Below the pieces are notes generated by a model. The model did no database searches and was not told the DNA's origin. It saw only the letters and a program-made list of their open reading frames with translations. From the NCBI RefSeq assembly GCF_022968135.1, contig NZ_JALJRA010000010.1, positions 124,001-188,000 on the forward strand: a DNA stretch of 64,000 nucleotides, in the 5' to 3' direction. Of the stretch, positions 36,919 through 45,307 are shown piece by piece (the stretch's first letter is position 1; each line of letters begins with the position of its first letter). The position numbers and the translations under genes were made by a program. The stretch is from Pseudorhizobium tarimense. Lineage in GTDB: Bacteria > Pseudomonadota > Alphaproteobacteria > Rhizobiales > Rhizobiaceae.

Positions 36919-37173
36919 TTAGCGGCAACGTGCTTCGTACGTACGGCCGTAGCGGTCGCGATAGACGCAGTAGCCCTGACGTTCCTGTGAGGCGCCAACC
37001 AGCGCGCCGACAGCGCCGCCTGCAACCGCGCCAACGGCTGCGCCACCCCAGCTGTTCGTGGCAACGCCACCGATAACAGCGCCTGTACCGGCGCCAATTG
37101 CCGTGCCGCGCTCGGTGGAGGTGCAGGATGCGAGCGAACCGATGAGTGCGCCTGCGAGCAAGATCTTTTTCAT
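36919..37173 (-). CDS. Small glycine-zipper lipoprotein
   Basis: An 84-residue envelope protein. MKKILLAGALIGSLASCTSTERG is a lipoprotein signal with the lipobox LASC, followed by a glycine-zipper core (GTGAVIGGV, GGAAVGAVAGGAVGALVG) and a C-terminal CVYRDRYGRTYEARC with two cysteines. It resembles YMGG/Rick_17kDa-type surface lipoproteins. GGGAAGGAAAACC precedes ATG 37173. The frame is open further upstream to 37413, but the lipoprotein signal settles the start. It lies 35 bases after the DUF3309-like gene and could be transcribed from the same stress promoter. Confidence 0.8.
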   Translation of the reverse strand: MKKILLAGALIGSLASCTSTERGTAIGAGTGAVIGGVATNSWGGAAVGAVAGGAVGALVGASQERQGYCVYRDRYGRTYEARCR

Positions 37174-37208
37174 GATGGTTTTCCTTCCCGTTTTGATGAA
37201 CGCTTTAC

Positions 37209-37364
37209 TTAGATCCTGCCCATGAGCAGGAGGACGATCACGATGACGAGGACCAGTCCGAGCCCTCCAGATGGTCCATAACCCCAGCCGCGGCTGTAGC
37301 CCCAGTTCGGCAGCGCGCCGATCAGAAGCAGGATGAGGATCACCAGCAACACCGTTCCGAGCAT
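37209..37364 (-). CDS. DUF3309-like small membrane protein
   Basis: A 51-residue, very hydrophobic protein: MLGTVLLVILILLLIGALPNW, a central glycine/tryptophan/tyrosine stretch (YSRGWGYGPSGG), and a second helix LGLVLVIVIVLLLMGRI. This two-helix plan with a GWGYGPSGG centre is characteristic of DUF3309 proteins of alpha- and betaproteobacteria, whose function is unknown. An exact EcfG-type promoter match lies 43 bases before the ATG, so it is probably induced by general stress. Confidence 0.8.
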   Translation of the reverse strand: MLGTVLLVILILLLIGALPNWGYSRGWGYGPSGGLGLVLVIVIVLLLMGRI

Positions 37365-37406
37365 GTCGTACTTTCTCCGATCCCTGTTCTTCAGGATGCG
37401 GGAACA

Positions 37407-37431
37407 AACGCATCTTCTACCGTTTTGTTCC
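37407..37431 (-). promoter_or_regulatory. EcfG/RpoE2-type stress promoter for the DUF3309-like gene
   Basis: Read on the minus strand, GGAAC (37427-37431) and CGTT (37407-37410) are separated by exactly 16 bases, the consensus of the alphaproteobacterial general stress sigma factor. Transcription would start near 37400, about 35 bases before the ATG at 37364. The sequence is nearly palindromic: on the plus strand GGAAC at 37401 and CGTT at 37421 are separated by 15 bases, facing the helicase gene. Confidence 0.8.
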
Positions 37432-37731
37432 AAGGCGGCAATATGGATCAGACTTGGGGGAGTTCGTAGGAGCTGGTAAGTTTGTGGAAGTGGCCCTAGC
37501 TATCCGCTTGATTGGGAGAACAAAGGCAGACTCGCCAGAGTCAGCGATTCGTCGCCGATTCGTTCCGCTTTGTTCTAACGCGCGGAATAGATCGTGCAAT
37601 CCTTGAGGAGAATCGATAGCCTCACTTGCCAAGGCGCCGCCAGATCGCCATCTCTCGCCCATGGCGATCTGCTCAGGCGGCAGGGGGCGCCAGATGTTTG
37701 TGATACGGACCCCGTTTTGAACTTTCAGCCC

Positions 37732-40700
37732 ATGATGCTTAGCGGGCGCGGCGTCACCGCCGTGCTCGGACCCACCAATACCGGCAAGACGCACTATGCC
37801 ATCGAACGGATGGTGGCGCATGGCAGCGGCGTGATCGGTTTACCACTGCGGCTCCTTGCTCGCGAGGTGTACACCCGCGTCGCCGAAAGGGTGGGAGCGT
37901 CAGCGGTTGCTCTGATCACAGGTGAAGAGAAGATCACACCGCCCGGCGCACGCTTTTCGGTCTGTACCGTCGAGGCCATGCCGCGGGAAACCAAGGCTGC
38001 CTTCGTCGCCATCGACGAAGTGCAGCTCGCAGCCGATCTTGAGCGCGGCCATATCTTCACCGACCGTATCATGCATCTGCGTGGACGCGAAGAAACGCTG
38101 CTGCTGGGCGCCGGTACCATGCGGAGGATCCTGGAAAGGCTGCTGCCTGGCATCAACGTCATCGAGCGGCCGCGCATGTCGCAGCTCTTCTATGCAGGCC
38201 AGAAGAAGATTACGCGCCTACCGCAGCGCACGGCGATCGTCGCGTTTTCGGCCGACGAAGTCTACGCCATTGCCGAACTGATCCGCCGCCAGCGCGGCGG
38301 TGCCGCGGTGGTGCTAGGCGCACTCAGCCCCCGAACACGCAATGCGCAGGTCGGGCTCTACCAGGAAGGCGACGTCGAATATCTGGTCGCGACCGATGCG
38401 ATCGGCATGGGCCTGAACCTCGACGTCGACCACGTCGCCTTCGCGCAGGACCGTAAGTTTGACGGCTTCCAGTTCCGCAACCTGACGCCGGCGGAGATGG
38501 GACAGATAGCAGGGCGCGCCGGTCGTCACGTTCGGGACGGGACCTTTGGGGTCACGGGACAGGTCCAGCCGCTCGACGAAGAACTGGTGGAGCGCATCGA
38601 GACCCATGAGTTTGACGAGGTGAAGGTGCTGCAGTGGCGGTCGAAGGCCCTGGACTTCTCCTCGATCCGCGATCTGCGTGCGAGCCTCGATGTGGCGCCG
38701 ACGGTGACGGGCCTTACTCGCGCACTTCCTGCCACCGACAGCCAGGCGCTGGACTACCTTTCCCGCTATCCGGAGATCATCGACACGGCGACGACGCCAG
38801 ACCGGGTGGAGAAGCTGTGGGAGGCCTGTGCCCTCCCCGACTATCGCCGCATCGCGCCTGCTCAGCATGCGGACCTGATTTCGACGCTTTTTTCCGATCT
38901 GGTCCGCTTCGGTACGGTAAACGAACAATTCATGGCCGAGCAGGTTCGGCGGGCGGATCGGACGGATGGCGAGATCGACACGCTTTCGGCGCGGATCGCC
39001 CAGATCCGTACCTGGACCTATGTGTCGAACCGTCCCGGCTGGCTTGCCGATCCGACACACTGGCAGGAAAAGACAAGAGAAATTGAGGACAGGCTGTCCG
39101 ACGCCTTACATGAAAGGTTGACGAAACGGTTCGTTGACCGCAGGACATCTGTGCTCATGAAGCGCCTGAGAGAGAATGCGATGCTGGAAGCTGAAATCAG
39201 TGTGAATGGTGATGTCTTCGTGGAAGGCCATCACGTCGGGCAATTGGCCGGATTCCGGTTCACGCCGATCGCCGGTGCCGAAGGGCCAGATGCGAAGGCT
39301 GTCCAAGGTGCGGCACAAAAGGCTCTGGCGCTCGAGTTCGAAGCCCGTGCGGCACGCCTATACGCCTCCGGCAACGGCGATCTTTCGATCGGGTCGGATG
39401 GCTTCGTTCGCTGGCTGGGCGATCCGGTCGCGCGGCTTGCCGCGAGCGACCACGTCATGCGTCCGCGTGTAATCCTGCTGGCCGACGATCAACTCACCGG
39501 CAATGCTCGTGAGCATGTGGTTGCCCGCATCGAGCGCTTCGTGAACCATCACATCGCGACAGCATTGAAGCCGCTCGACGATCTTTCCCGCGCAGAGGAC
39601 CTTCAGGGGCTTGCCAAGGGACTGGCCTTCCAGCTGGTCGAGAATCTCGGCGTGCTGTTCCGTCGCGACGTCGCCGAGGATGTGAAGTCGTTGGACCAGG
39701 ACGGGCGCGCCTCGATGCGCCGCTACGGCATTCGTTTCGGCGCCTACCACATCTTCATGCCGGCGCTGCTGAAGCCCGCTCCGGCGGAACTCATCACGCT
39801 GCTCTGGGCGCTGAAGAACGACGGCCTCGACAAGCCAGGTTACGGTGAACTCATCCCTGCGCTTGCCGCGGGTCGCACCTCGGTCGTTGCCGATCCAGGC
39901 TTCGAGCGGATGTTCTACAAGCTCGCAGGCTTCCGTTTCCTCGGCAAGCGCGCTGTCCGCATCGATATCCTCGAGCGTCTCGCCGATCTGATCCGTCCGC
40001 TTCTGCAGTGGAAGCCAGGCACCACGCCGCGTCCGGAGGGCGCCTACGACGGACGTCGCTTCACCGCGACAACGTCAATGCTCTCAATCCTTGGTGCAAC
40101 GCCCGACGACATGGAGGAGATCCTGAAGGGTCTCGGGTATCGTGCCGACGAAGTTACTGCGGAAGAAGCGGCTGCTTTCCTGTCAGCGCAGGAGCCGGCG
40201 GAGACAAAGGCCGATGCGGCACAAGATGCGCAGGCATCTGAGGCGGCAGTTGCCGAGCCGGCGGCAGAGTCTGCCGAGGCCCTGAGTGATAACGACACAG
40301 CGGCCCAAGCTGACGCTGAAGCCAGTGAAGGCACTGAGGTGGCTGCCGCGGAAGGCAAGGGGGCATCCGGTGAAGCGCCCACTGAGGCTGCTGAAACGGA
40401 AGCGCCGAAGCCGGTTCTCCTGTGGCGCCCAGGTGGACGCAATGAAAATCAGCGCAGCGGTCGGCCTCAACAGGGTGAACGGCGTCCCGGGCCCCGCGGC
40501 GAAGGCCGTGGAGAGGGTGAACGCGGTCCACGTCAGGGTGGTCGTCCGAACCGTGAGAACCGCCGACAGGATGGCAAGCCGGAGCGGTCAGGCCGTGGCG
40601 ACAGGAGTGAGCGGCAGGACCGCGGCAAACCGCCGCAGTCAGCACGATTCGAGTCCAAGCCGCCTCGCAAGGAGAAGCCGGTCGATCCGGATTCACCCTT

Positions 40701-40740
40701 TGCGAAGCTCGCCGCCCTCAAGGAGCAGATGAAGAAGTAA
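37732..40740 (+). CDS. SUV3-like superfamily 2 RNA/DNA helicase with RG-rich tail
   Basis: About 1002 residues from ATG 37732. The helicase core carries Walker A VLGPTNTGKTHYA near residue 12, the DExx-type box AIDEVQLA, the TDAIGMGLNLDVDHVAF segment and motif VI QIAGRAGRH. This set resembles mitochondrial SUV3 and its alphaproteobacterial relatives, which act in RNA turnover. A long middle/C-terminal region is followed by an Ala/Glu-rich acidic linker (about 40190-40410) and a basic tail dense in Arg, Gly and Gln, likely an RNA-binding end. The start is unsure: no ribosome binding site is visible before 37732, and GTG 37594 would add 46 atypical residues. The S4 RNA-binding gene follows four bases after the stop, implying translational coupling. 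Confidence 0.88.
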   Translation: MMLSGRGVTAVLGPTNTGKTHYAIERMVAHGSGVIGLPLRLLAREVYTRVAERVGASAVALITGEEKITPPGARFSVCTVEAMPRETKAAFVAIDEVQLAADLERGHIFTDRIMHLRGREETLLLGAGTMRRILERLLPGINVIERPRMSQLFYAGQKKITRLPQRTAIVAFSADEVYAIAELIRRQRGGAAVVLGALSPRTRNAQVGLYQEGDVEYLVATDAIGMGLNLDVDHVAFAQDRKFDGFQFRNLTPAEMGQIAGRAGRHVRDGTFGVTGQVQPLDEELVERIETHEFDEVKVLQWRSKALDFSSIRDLRASLDVAPTVTGLTRALPATDSQALDYLSRYPEIIDTATTPDRVEKLWEACALPDYRRIAPAQHADLISTLFSDLVRFGTVNEQFMAEQVRRADRTDGEIDTLSARIAQIRTWTYVSNRPGWLADPTHWQEKTREIEDRLSDALHERLTKRFVDRRTSVLMKRLRENAMLEAEISVNGDVFVEGHHVGQLAGFRFTPIAGAEGPDAKAVQGAAQKALALEFEARAARLYASGNGDLSIGSDGFVRWLGDPVARLAASDHVMRPRVILLADDQLTGNAREHVVARIERFVNHHIATALKPLDDLSRAEDLQGLAKGLAFQLVENLGVLFRRDVAEDVKSLDQDGRASMRRYGIRFGAYHIFMPALLKPAPAELITLLWALKNDGLDKPGYGELIPALAAGRTSVVADPGFERMFYKLAGFRFLGKRAVRIDILERLADLIRPLLQWKPGTTPRPEGAYDGRRFTATTSMLSILGATPDDMEEILKGLGYRADEVTAEEAAAFLSAQEPAETKADAAQDAQASEAAVAEPAAESAEALSDNDTAAQADAEASEGTEVAAAEGKGASGEAPTEAAETEAPKPVLLWRPGGRNENQRSGRPQQGERRPGPRGEGRGEGERGPRQGGRPNRENRRQDGKPERSGRGDRSERQDRGKPPQSARFESKPPRKEKPVDPDSPFAKLAALKEQMKK

Positions 40741-40744
40741 GGCC

Positions 40745-41086
40745 ATGGCCGATGAGCAGCCACAGGGCGGATCGCAGCAACGGATCGACAAGTGGCTTTT
40801 CTTTGCCCGGCTGATCAAGTCACGCTCGCTCGCGCAGGCGCTTATCGCAGCCGGTGGCGTCACGGCCAATGCAAAGCCCGTTCTTCATTCGAGCCAGCTT
40901 GTGCGCCCTGGAGACCGAATCGAGTTGCGTCTGGAGCATCGGGACGTGGATCTCGTTGTGCGGGTGTGTGGATCGCGGCGCGGGCCGCCGAACGAGGCAA
41001 GGCTTCTCTATGAGGAACTTCCTCAGAACGGCGAGCCGAAGCGGCTGACGCTATTCGAACGCGCCCAACGTAGCATCCGTCCTTAG
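40745..41086 (+). CDS. S4-domain RNA-binding protein, HslR-like
   Basis: A 113-residue protein whose first two thirds form an S4 RNA-binding domain (QRIDKWLFFARLIKSRSLAQALIAAGGV, VRPGDRIEL). Heat-shock protein 15 (HslR) has this plan and rescues stalled 50S subunits carrying peptidyl-tRNA. It lies four bases after the SUV3-like helicase gene, suggesting they are co-translated and may both act in RNA handling. The tail is basic. Confidence 0.88.
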   Translation: MADEQPQGGSQQRIDKWLFFARLIKSRSLAQALIAAGGVTANAKPVLHSSQLVRPGDRIELRLEHRDVDLVVRVCGSRRGPPNEARLLYEELPQNGEPKRLTLFERAQRSIRP

Positions 41087-41327
41087 AGCGTGGCCCCTTG
41101 TGGGGTGGCCAGAGCTCACCCAAGATCAACAGGTGCGTCACTGAGGAATATTGCTTCCGATAGAGGCGTTACCGTAGAAGCTTTGTCCTTGCTAAGCGCC
41201 GGGAAAGGTTTTACGTCACGGTCAAAACAGGGGCGGTGTCGGTCCAAGGATTCTGTCGCGAGCCCCTGCCGGCCCTTCGTCTCCTCCCGCGCCTGAGCCG
41301 GCCTGATCGTGATCTCTGGAGTGCCGC

Positions 41328-41666
41328 ATGACCTACGTCGTTACCGACAACTGTGTTCGATGCAAGTACACGGACTGCGTGGAAGTCTGCCCCGTTGACT
41401 GCTTCTATGAAGGCGAGAACTTCCTCGTCATTCATCCGGACGAATGCATCGACTGCGGCGTCTGCGAGCCGGAATGCCCAGCGGAGGCGATTAAGCCTGA
41501 TACGGAGCCGGGGCTCGACAAGTGGCTGAAGGTCAACGCCGACTATGCGCAGATCTGGCCGAATATTACCGTCAAGAAGGAACCTCTCCCGGAGGCGAAG
41601 GAAATGGACGGCGTGGCCGACAAGTTCGACCAGTTCTTTTCCGCGGAGCCGGGCAAGGGAGACTGA
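41328..41666 (+). CDS. fdxA: 7Fe-type ferredoxin
   Basis: A 112-residue ferredoxin with the FdxA arrangement of cysteines: [18 protein letters not shown] (the 3Fe-4S set with part of the 4Fe set) and [15 protein letters not shown], followed by a long C-terminal extension typical of the alphaproteobacterial protein. It is a low-potential electron carrier; its partner is not evident here. It is separated by 241 bases from the S4 gene, in which I see no gene. Confidence 0.95.
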   Translation: MTYVVTDNCVRCKYTDCVEVCPVDCFYEGENFLVIHPDECIDCGVCEPECPAEAIKPDTEPGLDKWLKVNADYAQIWPNITVKKEPLPEAKEMDGVADKFDQFFSAEPGKGD

Positions 41667-42042
41667 CGAGCGCCTCGAGCTGCGGAGCAAAGCGGCGGAA
41701 CAAAGCCATGTGCTGTTTGTTTGAGCGGATTGGCACTTGTGCCGATTTGCCACATGCAAAAGCAAATTATTGATTTCGGCACTTTTTTGTGGTAGACAGG
41801 AGAGACTGTTCCACAAGGCGGCACTCGCGTGCCCAAAAAACATCACGAAAGCAACAGATCACCCATACGCGGTTTCCGTGACATCATATGATCATGTGTC
41901 GTCGCCCCCGCGATGGAGTTGTTTTTTCGCGCACGTTAGTCGGACCAGTATCGAGTGACCCGACGGTTTCCCCCGTCTCATCCGGGCCTGCCTGACCCGG
42001 CCCCGGTCTTACCGGGTGCGTAACAGGGAGTTTGTGAAACGA
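41667..42042 (+). other. Long carD leader/intergenic region with three tandem hairpins
   Basis: About 375 bases without a convincing gene. The last part holds three successive stem-loops: GACGG/CCGTC at 41962-41977, CCGGG/CCCGG at 41982-42000 and CCCGG/CCGGG at 42002-42016, ending just before the GGGAG ribosome binding site of carD. A weak promoter-like pair (TTGATT at 41770, TAGACA at 41793, 17-base spacing) could give a leader of some 240 bases. The hairpins may control carD translation or stability; this is inference. Confidence 0.5.
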
Positions 42043-42612
42043 ATGACGACCCAGCAGAAAAAATCTTCGGCGCGCCAGGGCTTCAAGACCGGCGAAGCGA
42101 TCGTGTATCCGGCCCATGGCGTCGGAATGATCACGGCCATCGAAGAGCAGGAAGTGGCGGGCATGAAGCTCGAACTCTTCGTGATCGATTTCGAGAAGGA
42201 TAAGATGCGGCTTAAGGTGCCTGTCGGCAAGGCCGTCAGCATCGGCATGCGCAAGCTTTCCGAGACGGATTTCGTCGAGCGTGCTCTTAAAGTGGTCCAG
42301 GGCAAGGCGCGCGTGAAGCGCACCATGTGGTCCCGTCGCGCCCAAGAATATGATGCGAAGATCAATTCTGGCGACCTCATCTCTATCGCAGAGGTCGTGC
42401 GCGACCTGTACCGCGCAGAAAATCAGCCTGAGCAATCCTATTCCGAGCGCCAGCTTTATGAAGCTGCTCTCGATCGGATGGCGCGCGAAATCGCTGCAGT
42501 GAACAAGATGTCCGACACGGAAGCCGTTCGGCTGGTCGAGACCAACCTTGCCAAAGGTCCTAAGCGCGGCAAGGCCGTTGAAGAAGACGATGCGCAGGAC
42601 GAGGCCGCGTAA
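42043..42612 (+). CDS. carD: CarD-family transcription regulator
   Basis: A 189-residue protein with the N-terminal RNA polymerase-interacting Tudor-like domain (FKTGEAIVYPAHGVGMITAIEEQEVAG) and a C-terminal helical DNA-contact domain (SRRAQEYDAKINSGDLISIAEVVRDLY), ending in an acidic tail. CarD binds the RNA polymerase beta subunit and stabilises open complexes at weak promoters. ATG 42043 (MTTQQKKSS) gives the usual N-terminus; GGGAG lies 12 bases upstream, and GTG 42034 is an alternative. It precedes rpoH2, another transcription gene, behind its own terminator. Confidence 0.93.
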   Translation: MTTQQKKSSARQGFKTGEAIVYPAHGVGMITAIEEQEVAGMKLELFVIDFEKDKMRLKVPVGKAVSIGMRKLSETDFVERALKVVQGKARVKRTMWSRRAQEYDAKINSGDLISIAEVVRDLYRAENQPEQSYSERQLYEAALDRMAREIAAVNKMSDTEAVRLVETNLAKGPKRGKAVEEDDAQDEAA

Positions 42613-42636
42613 GCGACTTCCATTCCTTTCCTCTCC

Positions 42637-42664
42637 AAAAACCCGGCCATCGCGCCGGGTTTTT
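42637..42664 (+). terminator. Intrinsic terminator after carD
   Basis: AAAAACCCGGC pairs with GCCGGGTTTTT across a short CATC-containing loop, 24 bases after the carD stop. It separates carD from the rpoH2 promoter, which begins five bases further on. Confidence 0.9.
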
Positions 42665-42668
42665 CTTT

Positions 42669-42693
42669 GGAACCTTTTTCTCCGCCCAACGTT
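42669..42693 (+). promoter_or_regulatory. EcfG/RpoE2-type stress promoter of rpoH2
   Basis: GGAAC at 42669-42673 and CGTT at 42690-42693 with 16 bases between, an exact match to the general stress sigma consensus. Transcription should begin near 42700, giving a leader of about 200 bases. In Sinorhizobium meliloti rpoH2 is known to be controlled by RpoE2, so this site agrees with established work. Confidence 0.9.
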
Positions 42694-42901
42694 AACCCGC
42701 CGGAACGGCGAACCTATGACCTGATCAAAGGGCATGGTTCGGCAGGTTTCAATGGAACTAGAGGGCAACTTGCGATCGGCAAGGGCTCGGGGAACGAAAC
42801 AGGGAGGCAAGTCTCACGATCTGCATCGCGTCTGCTGCATCAGTGGGACGCATGAGCATCGCGTTCACTTTGCCAGTTTGCCAAACCTAACGGAGAAGAC
42901 G

Positions 42902-43765
42902 ATGAAAGCCATGTCAGCGGACCGCAATATGATCAAGATCGCCATGTCTGCTCCGTATCTCGCCCGTGAGGAGGAGCGGAATCTCGCCGTCCGCTGGAAA
43001 GATGACCAGGACCAGGACGCGCGCAACCAGATTGCGCTCGCGCATATGCGTCTTGTTATCGCCATGGCATCCAAGTTTCGTGGTTTCGGACTGCCGATGA
43101 GCGACCTCGTACAAGAAGGCTATGTGGGGCTGCTCGAGGCGGCGGCAAGATTTGAACCGGCGCGGGACGTGCGGTTCTCAACCTATGCCAGCTGGTGGAT
43201 CCGTGCCTCTATGCAGGACTACATCCTGCGCAATTGGTCGATTGTGCGTGGGGGCACGAGCTCGGCCCAGAAGGCGCTGTTCTTCAACCTTCGGCGTCTG
43301 CGCGCCAAGCTCGCGCGCGGCGACAGCAACCTGACGTCGCGGGCCATTCATGAAGAGATTGCCGCCGCGCTCGGAGTAAGCGTCGCTGATGTTCAGACTA
43401 TGGACGCTCGTCTTTCGGGGAACGACGCTTCCCTTCAGGCGCCGACCATCGCCGGCGACGCCGACAGCGGAGAGCGCCTTGATCTTCTGGCGAGCGGCGA
43501 GCCACTGCCGGATGAACAGGTATCGGGCATGATCGACGGCGAGCGGCGCCTGCGCTGGTTGCAGGGCGCGCTGACGAAGCTCAATGACCGCGAAAAGAAG
43601 ATCATCCGCGCAAGACGCCTCACCGACGACGGCGCAACGCTGGAAGCGCTCGGCGCCGAGCTTGGCATTTCAAAGGAGCGCGTGCGGCAGATCGAAAGCC
43701 GCGCAATCGAGAAGCTCAAGTCGGCGCTTGTGTCTGCCAACCCGCAGATGGCGGCGGTCTGTTGA
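42902..43765 (+). CDS. rpoH2: RNA polymerase sigma-32-type factor
   Basis: A 287-residue RpoH protein. Region 2 is marked by RLVIAMASKFRGFGLPMSDLVQEGYVGLLEAA and RFSTYASWWIRASMQDYILRNWSIVR, the RpoH box by AQKALFFNLRRL, and region 4 by LGISKERVRQIESRAIEKL. GGAGAAG precedes ATG 42902. The frame is open upstream to 42734 but that part does not look like sigma factor sequence. The gene order (carD upstream, an M48 protease convergent) and the EcfG-type promoter identify it as the RpoH2 paralogue, involved in oxidative and general stress rather than the main heat-shock factor RpoH1. Confidence 0.93.
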   Translation: MKAMSADRNMIKIAMSAPYLAREEERNLAVRWKDDQDQDARNQIALAHMRLVIAMASKFRGFGLPMSDLVQEGYVGLLEAAARFEPARDVRFSTYASWWIRASMQDYILRNWSIVRGGTSSAQKALFFNLRRLRAKLARGDSNLTSRAIHEEIAAALGVSVADVQTMDARLSGNDASLQAPTIAGDADSGERLDLLASGEPLPDEQVSGMIDGERRLRWLQGALTKLNDREKKIIRARRLTDDGATLEALGAELGISKERVRQIESRAIEKLKSALVSANPQMAAVC

Positions 43766-43768
43766 GCC

Positions 43769-45307
43769 TCATTCCGAGATGATCTTCACCCGTTGACCCG
43801 GCGCAAGCGAAGCGCCGGCGGGCATGGCGTTGATCAGCTTGAAGAGGTCAAGCTTGCGATCCGTGCCCATCATGCGTGCTGCCATCGTCGCGAGAGAATC
43901 TCTCGGTCCGACGGTGATAACGCGCACGCGCAGCGGCTTCAGCGAGGCGATCTCCTGCGGCGTCATTTTGCGGAAGCTCGTCTTCAGCACTGTTGAAACC
44001 TGTTCAAGGCGCGGGCTGCCTTTCGGCACAGCCGTCAGGAACCGGAAGATCTGGTTGTTCAGGCGAACCACTGTCACATCGAAGTCCCAGCGCTCTGCCG
44101 TTGCGCGCGCCGTCGCAGCGGAAAGACCATTTACCGTCGTCTCCTGCACTGTCTCCGGCTTCAGGCCCGCCACCCAGCCGCTAGTCAGGTAGTTGGTGAG
44201 GCTGTCGGTATCGCCGGCATCCACGCCATCGAAACGGATGGCCGTATCTTCCGGCCCGGTAGCAAGGACGGCATCGACCTTATTGTCGATGCGGAAGTCG
44301 GCCGGAACGTCAAACCGGATGCCCAGTTTTCCGTGCAGAAAGGTCTGGCCCCTGACGAAGCCTTCCTCGGGGCTGTCGCCGTAAAGCAGGCCGTCGATGC
44401 CGGCCAGATAGTACTCCCTTCCGCGATCGCCGACTTTGCCTTCGATCCCTTGTGCACGTGCATGCCGTCGCGCAAGCTCGACGCGTTGCGGCGCATTAGG
44501 ATGGCTGGACAGGAAGTCCAGGCTTTGGTCCGTGTCGGGATCGACGGAAGAGAAGCGAGCGTACGCTGCCATAGAATCCAGGAATCGCGGAGCAGCATAG
44601 GGATCGTAGCCGGCTTCGCCCAGCATGCGGATGCCGATGACGTCCGCCTGCAGTTCCTGCTGCCGTGAGAAGGCCGCAAGACGGAGCTTGCCGCGGGCGA
44701 GCGCCTGCTTACCGGCGAGGTCACTGGACAGAACCTCCGCCACGACCCGGCTGGCGATTACCTCGGCCTCTTCCCGTTTCTGCCGCTCAATCCCATGATT
44801 GGCGGTGACATGCGCCATCTCGTGAGACAGCACGGCTGCAACTTCCGAGGCATCGTTGGCGAGAGCCAATAGGCCGCGGGTAACGTAGAGATAGCCGCCC
44901 GGGAGGGCGAAGGCATTGATGGCCGGCGAATTGAGGATGGTGATCCGGTAGGACTGCGTCGGATTCTCGGAAACCGCCGTCAGCGCGCCAGCGATGCGCG
45001 CGACCAGTCTTTCCGTTTTCTGGTCGTGATATTCGCCGCCGTAGCTCGCGACGATGCGCGGGTGCTCGCGAGCGCCCATCTGCGCACGCGGGTCGTTTTT
45101 CTGTACCTCATCGACGATCTGCGGTGAATCGGAGGGAGCCACGTTCGGCTGGTAGGCCTGTTCCAGGATCGATTGACAGCCCGACAGAGCAAGAGCTGCA
45201 GCGACAACCACCGCGCCCGCCCTGGTTAGCGGCAGGGTCGAAGGACGGGCTGCAGCAGCCCGCAGCCGCCGCAGCGGTCTCATGGTCCTGTTCGGATGTG
45301 TCATCAT
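43769..45307 (-). CDS. M48 family metalloprotease lipoprotein (BepA-like) with C-terminal LysM-like domain
   Basis: About 512 residues. The N-terminus carries a hydrophobic signal ending in the lipobox ALSGC (Cys near residue 44). The zinc protease motif HEMAH follows near residue 162, within AAVLSHEMAHVTANHG, and tetratricopeptide-like segments come after it. The C-terminus VITVGPRDSLATMAARM...PGQRVKIISE resembles a LysM-type peptidoglycan-binding repeat. BepA-type proteases act in the periplasm on outer-membrane protein assembly. The start is uncertain: ATG 45307, ATG 45304 and ATG 45283 are possible. It converges on rpoH2 with only three bases between stops, leaving no room for a terminator. 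Confidence 0.88.
   Translation of the reverse strand: MMTHPNRTMRPLRRLRAAAARPSTLPLTRAGAVVVAAALALSGCQSILEQAYQPNVAPSDSPQIVDEVQKNDPRAQMGAREHPRIVASYGGEYHDQKTERLVARIAGALTAVSENPTQSYRITILNSPAINAFALPGGYLYVTRGLLALANDASEVAAVLSHEMAHVTANHGIERQKREEAEVIASRVVAEVLSSDLAGKQALARGKLRLAAFSRQQELQADVIGIRMLGEAGYDPYAAPRFLDSMAAYARFSSVDPDTDQSLDFLSSHPNAPQRVELARRHARAQGIEGKVGDRGREYYLAGIDGLLYGDSPEEGFVRGQTFLHGKLGIRFDVPADFRIDNKVDAVLATGPEDTAIRFDGVDAGDTDSLTNYLTSGWVAGLKPETVQETTVNGLSAATARATAERWDFDVTVVRLNNQIFRFLTAVPKGSPRLEQVSTVLKTSFRKMTPQEIASLKPLRVRVITVGPRDSLATMAARMMGTDRKLDLFKLINAMPAGASLAPGQRVKIISE

Noticed and set aside
37594..37731. 46-residue N-terminal extension of the helicase from GTG
   Set aside because: The extension has no helicase-like content; family members start just before the Walker A motif. 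The absence of a ribosome binding site at 37732 leaves some doubt.
41697..41721. GGAAC-N16-TGTT, resembling a fourth EcfG-type promoter upstream of carD
   Set aside because: The -10 element differs from CGTT at its first base, and it lies about 320 bases from carD just after the fdxA stop. The match is too weak compared with the three exact sites.
42734..42901. 56-residue N-terminal extension of RpoH2
   Set aside because: The frame is open but the sequence does not resemble sigma factors; GGAGAAG marks ATG 42902.
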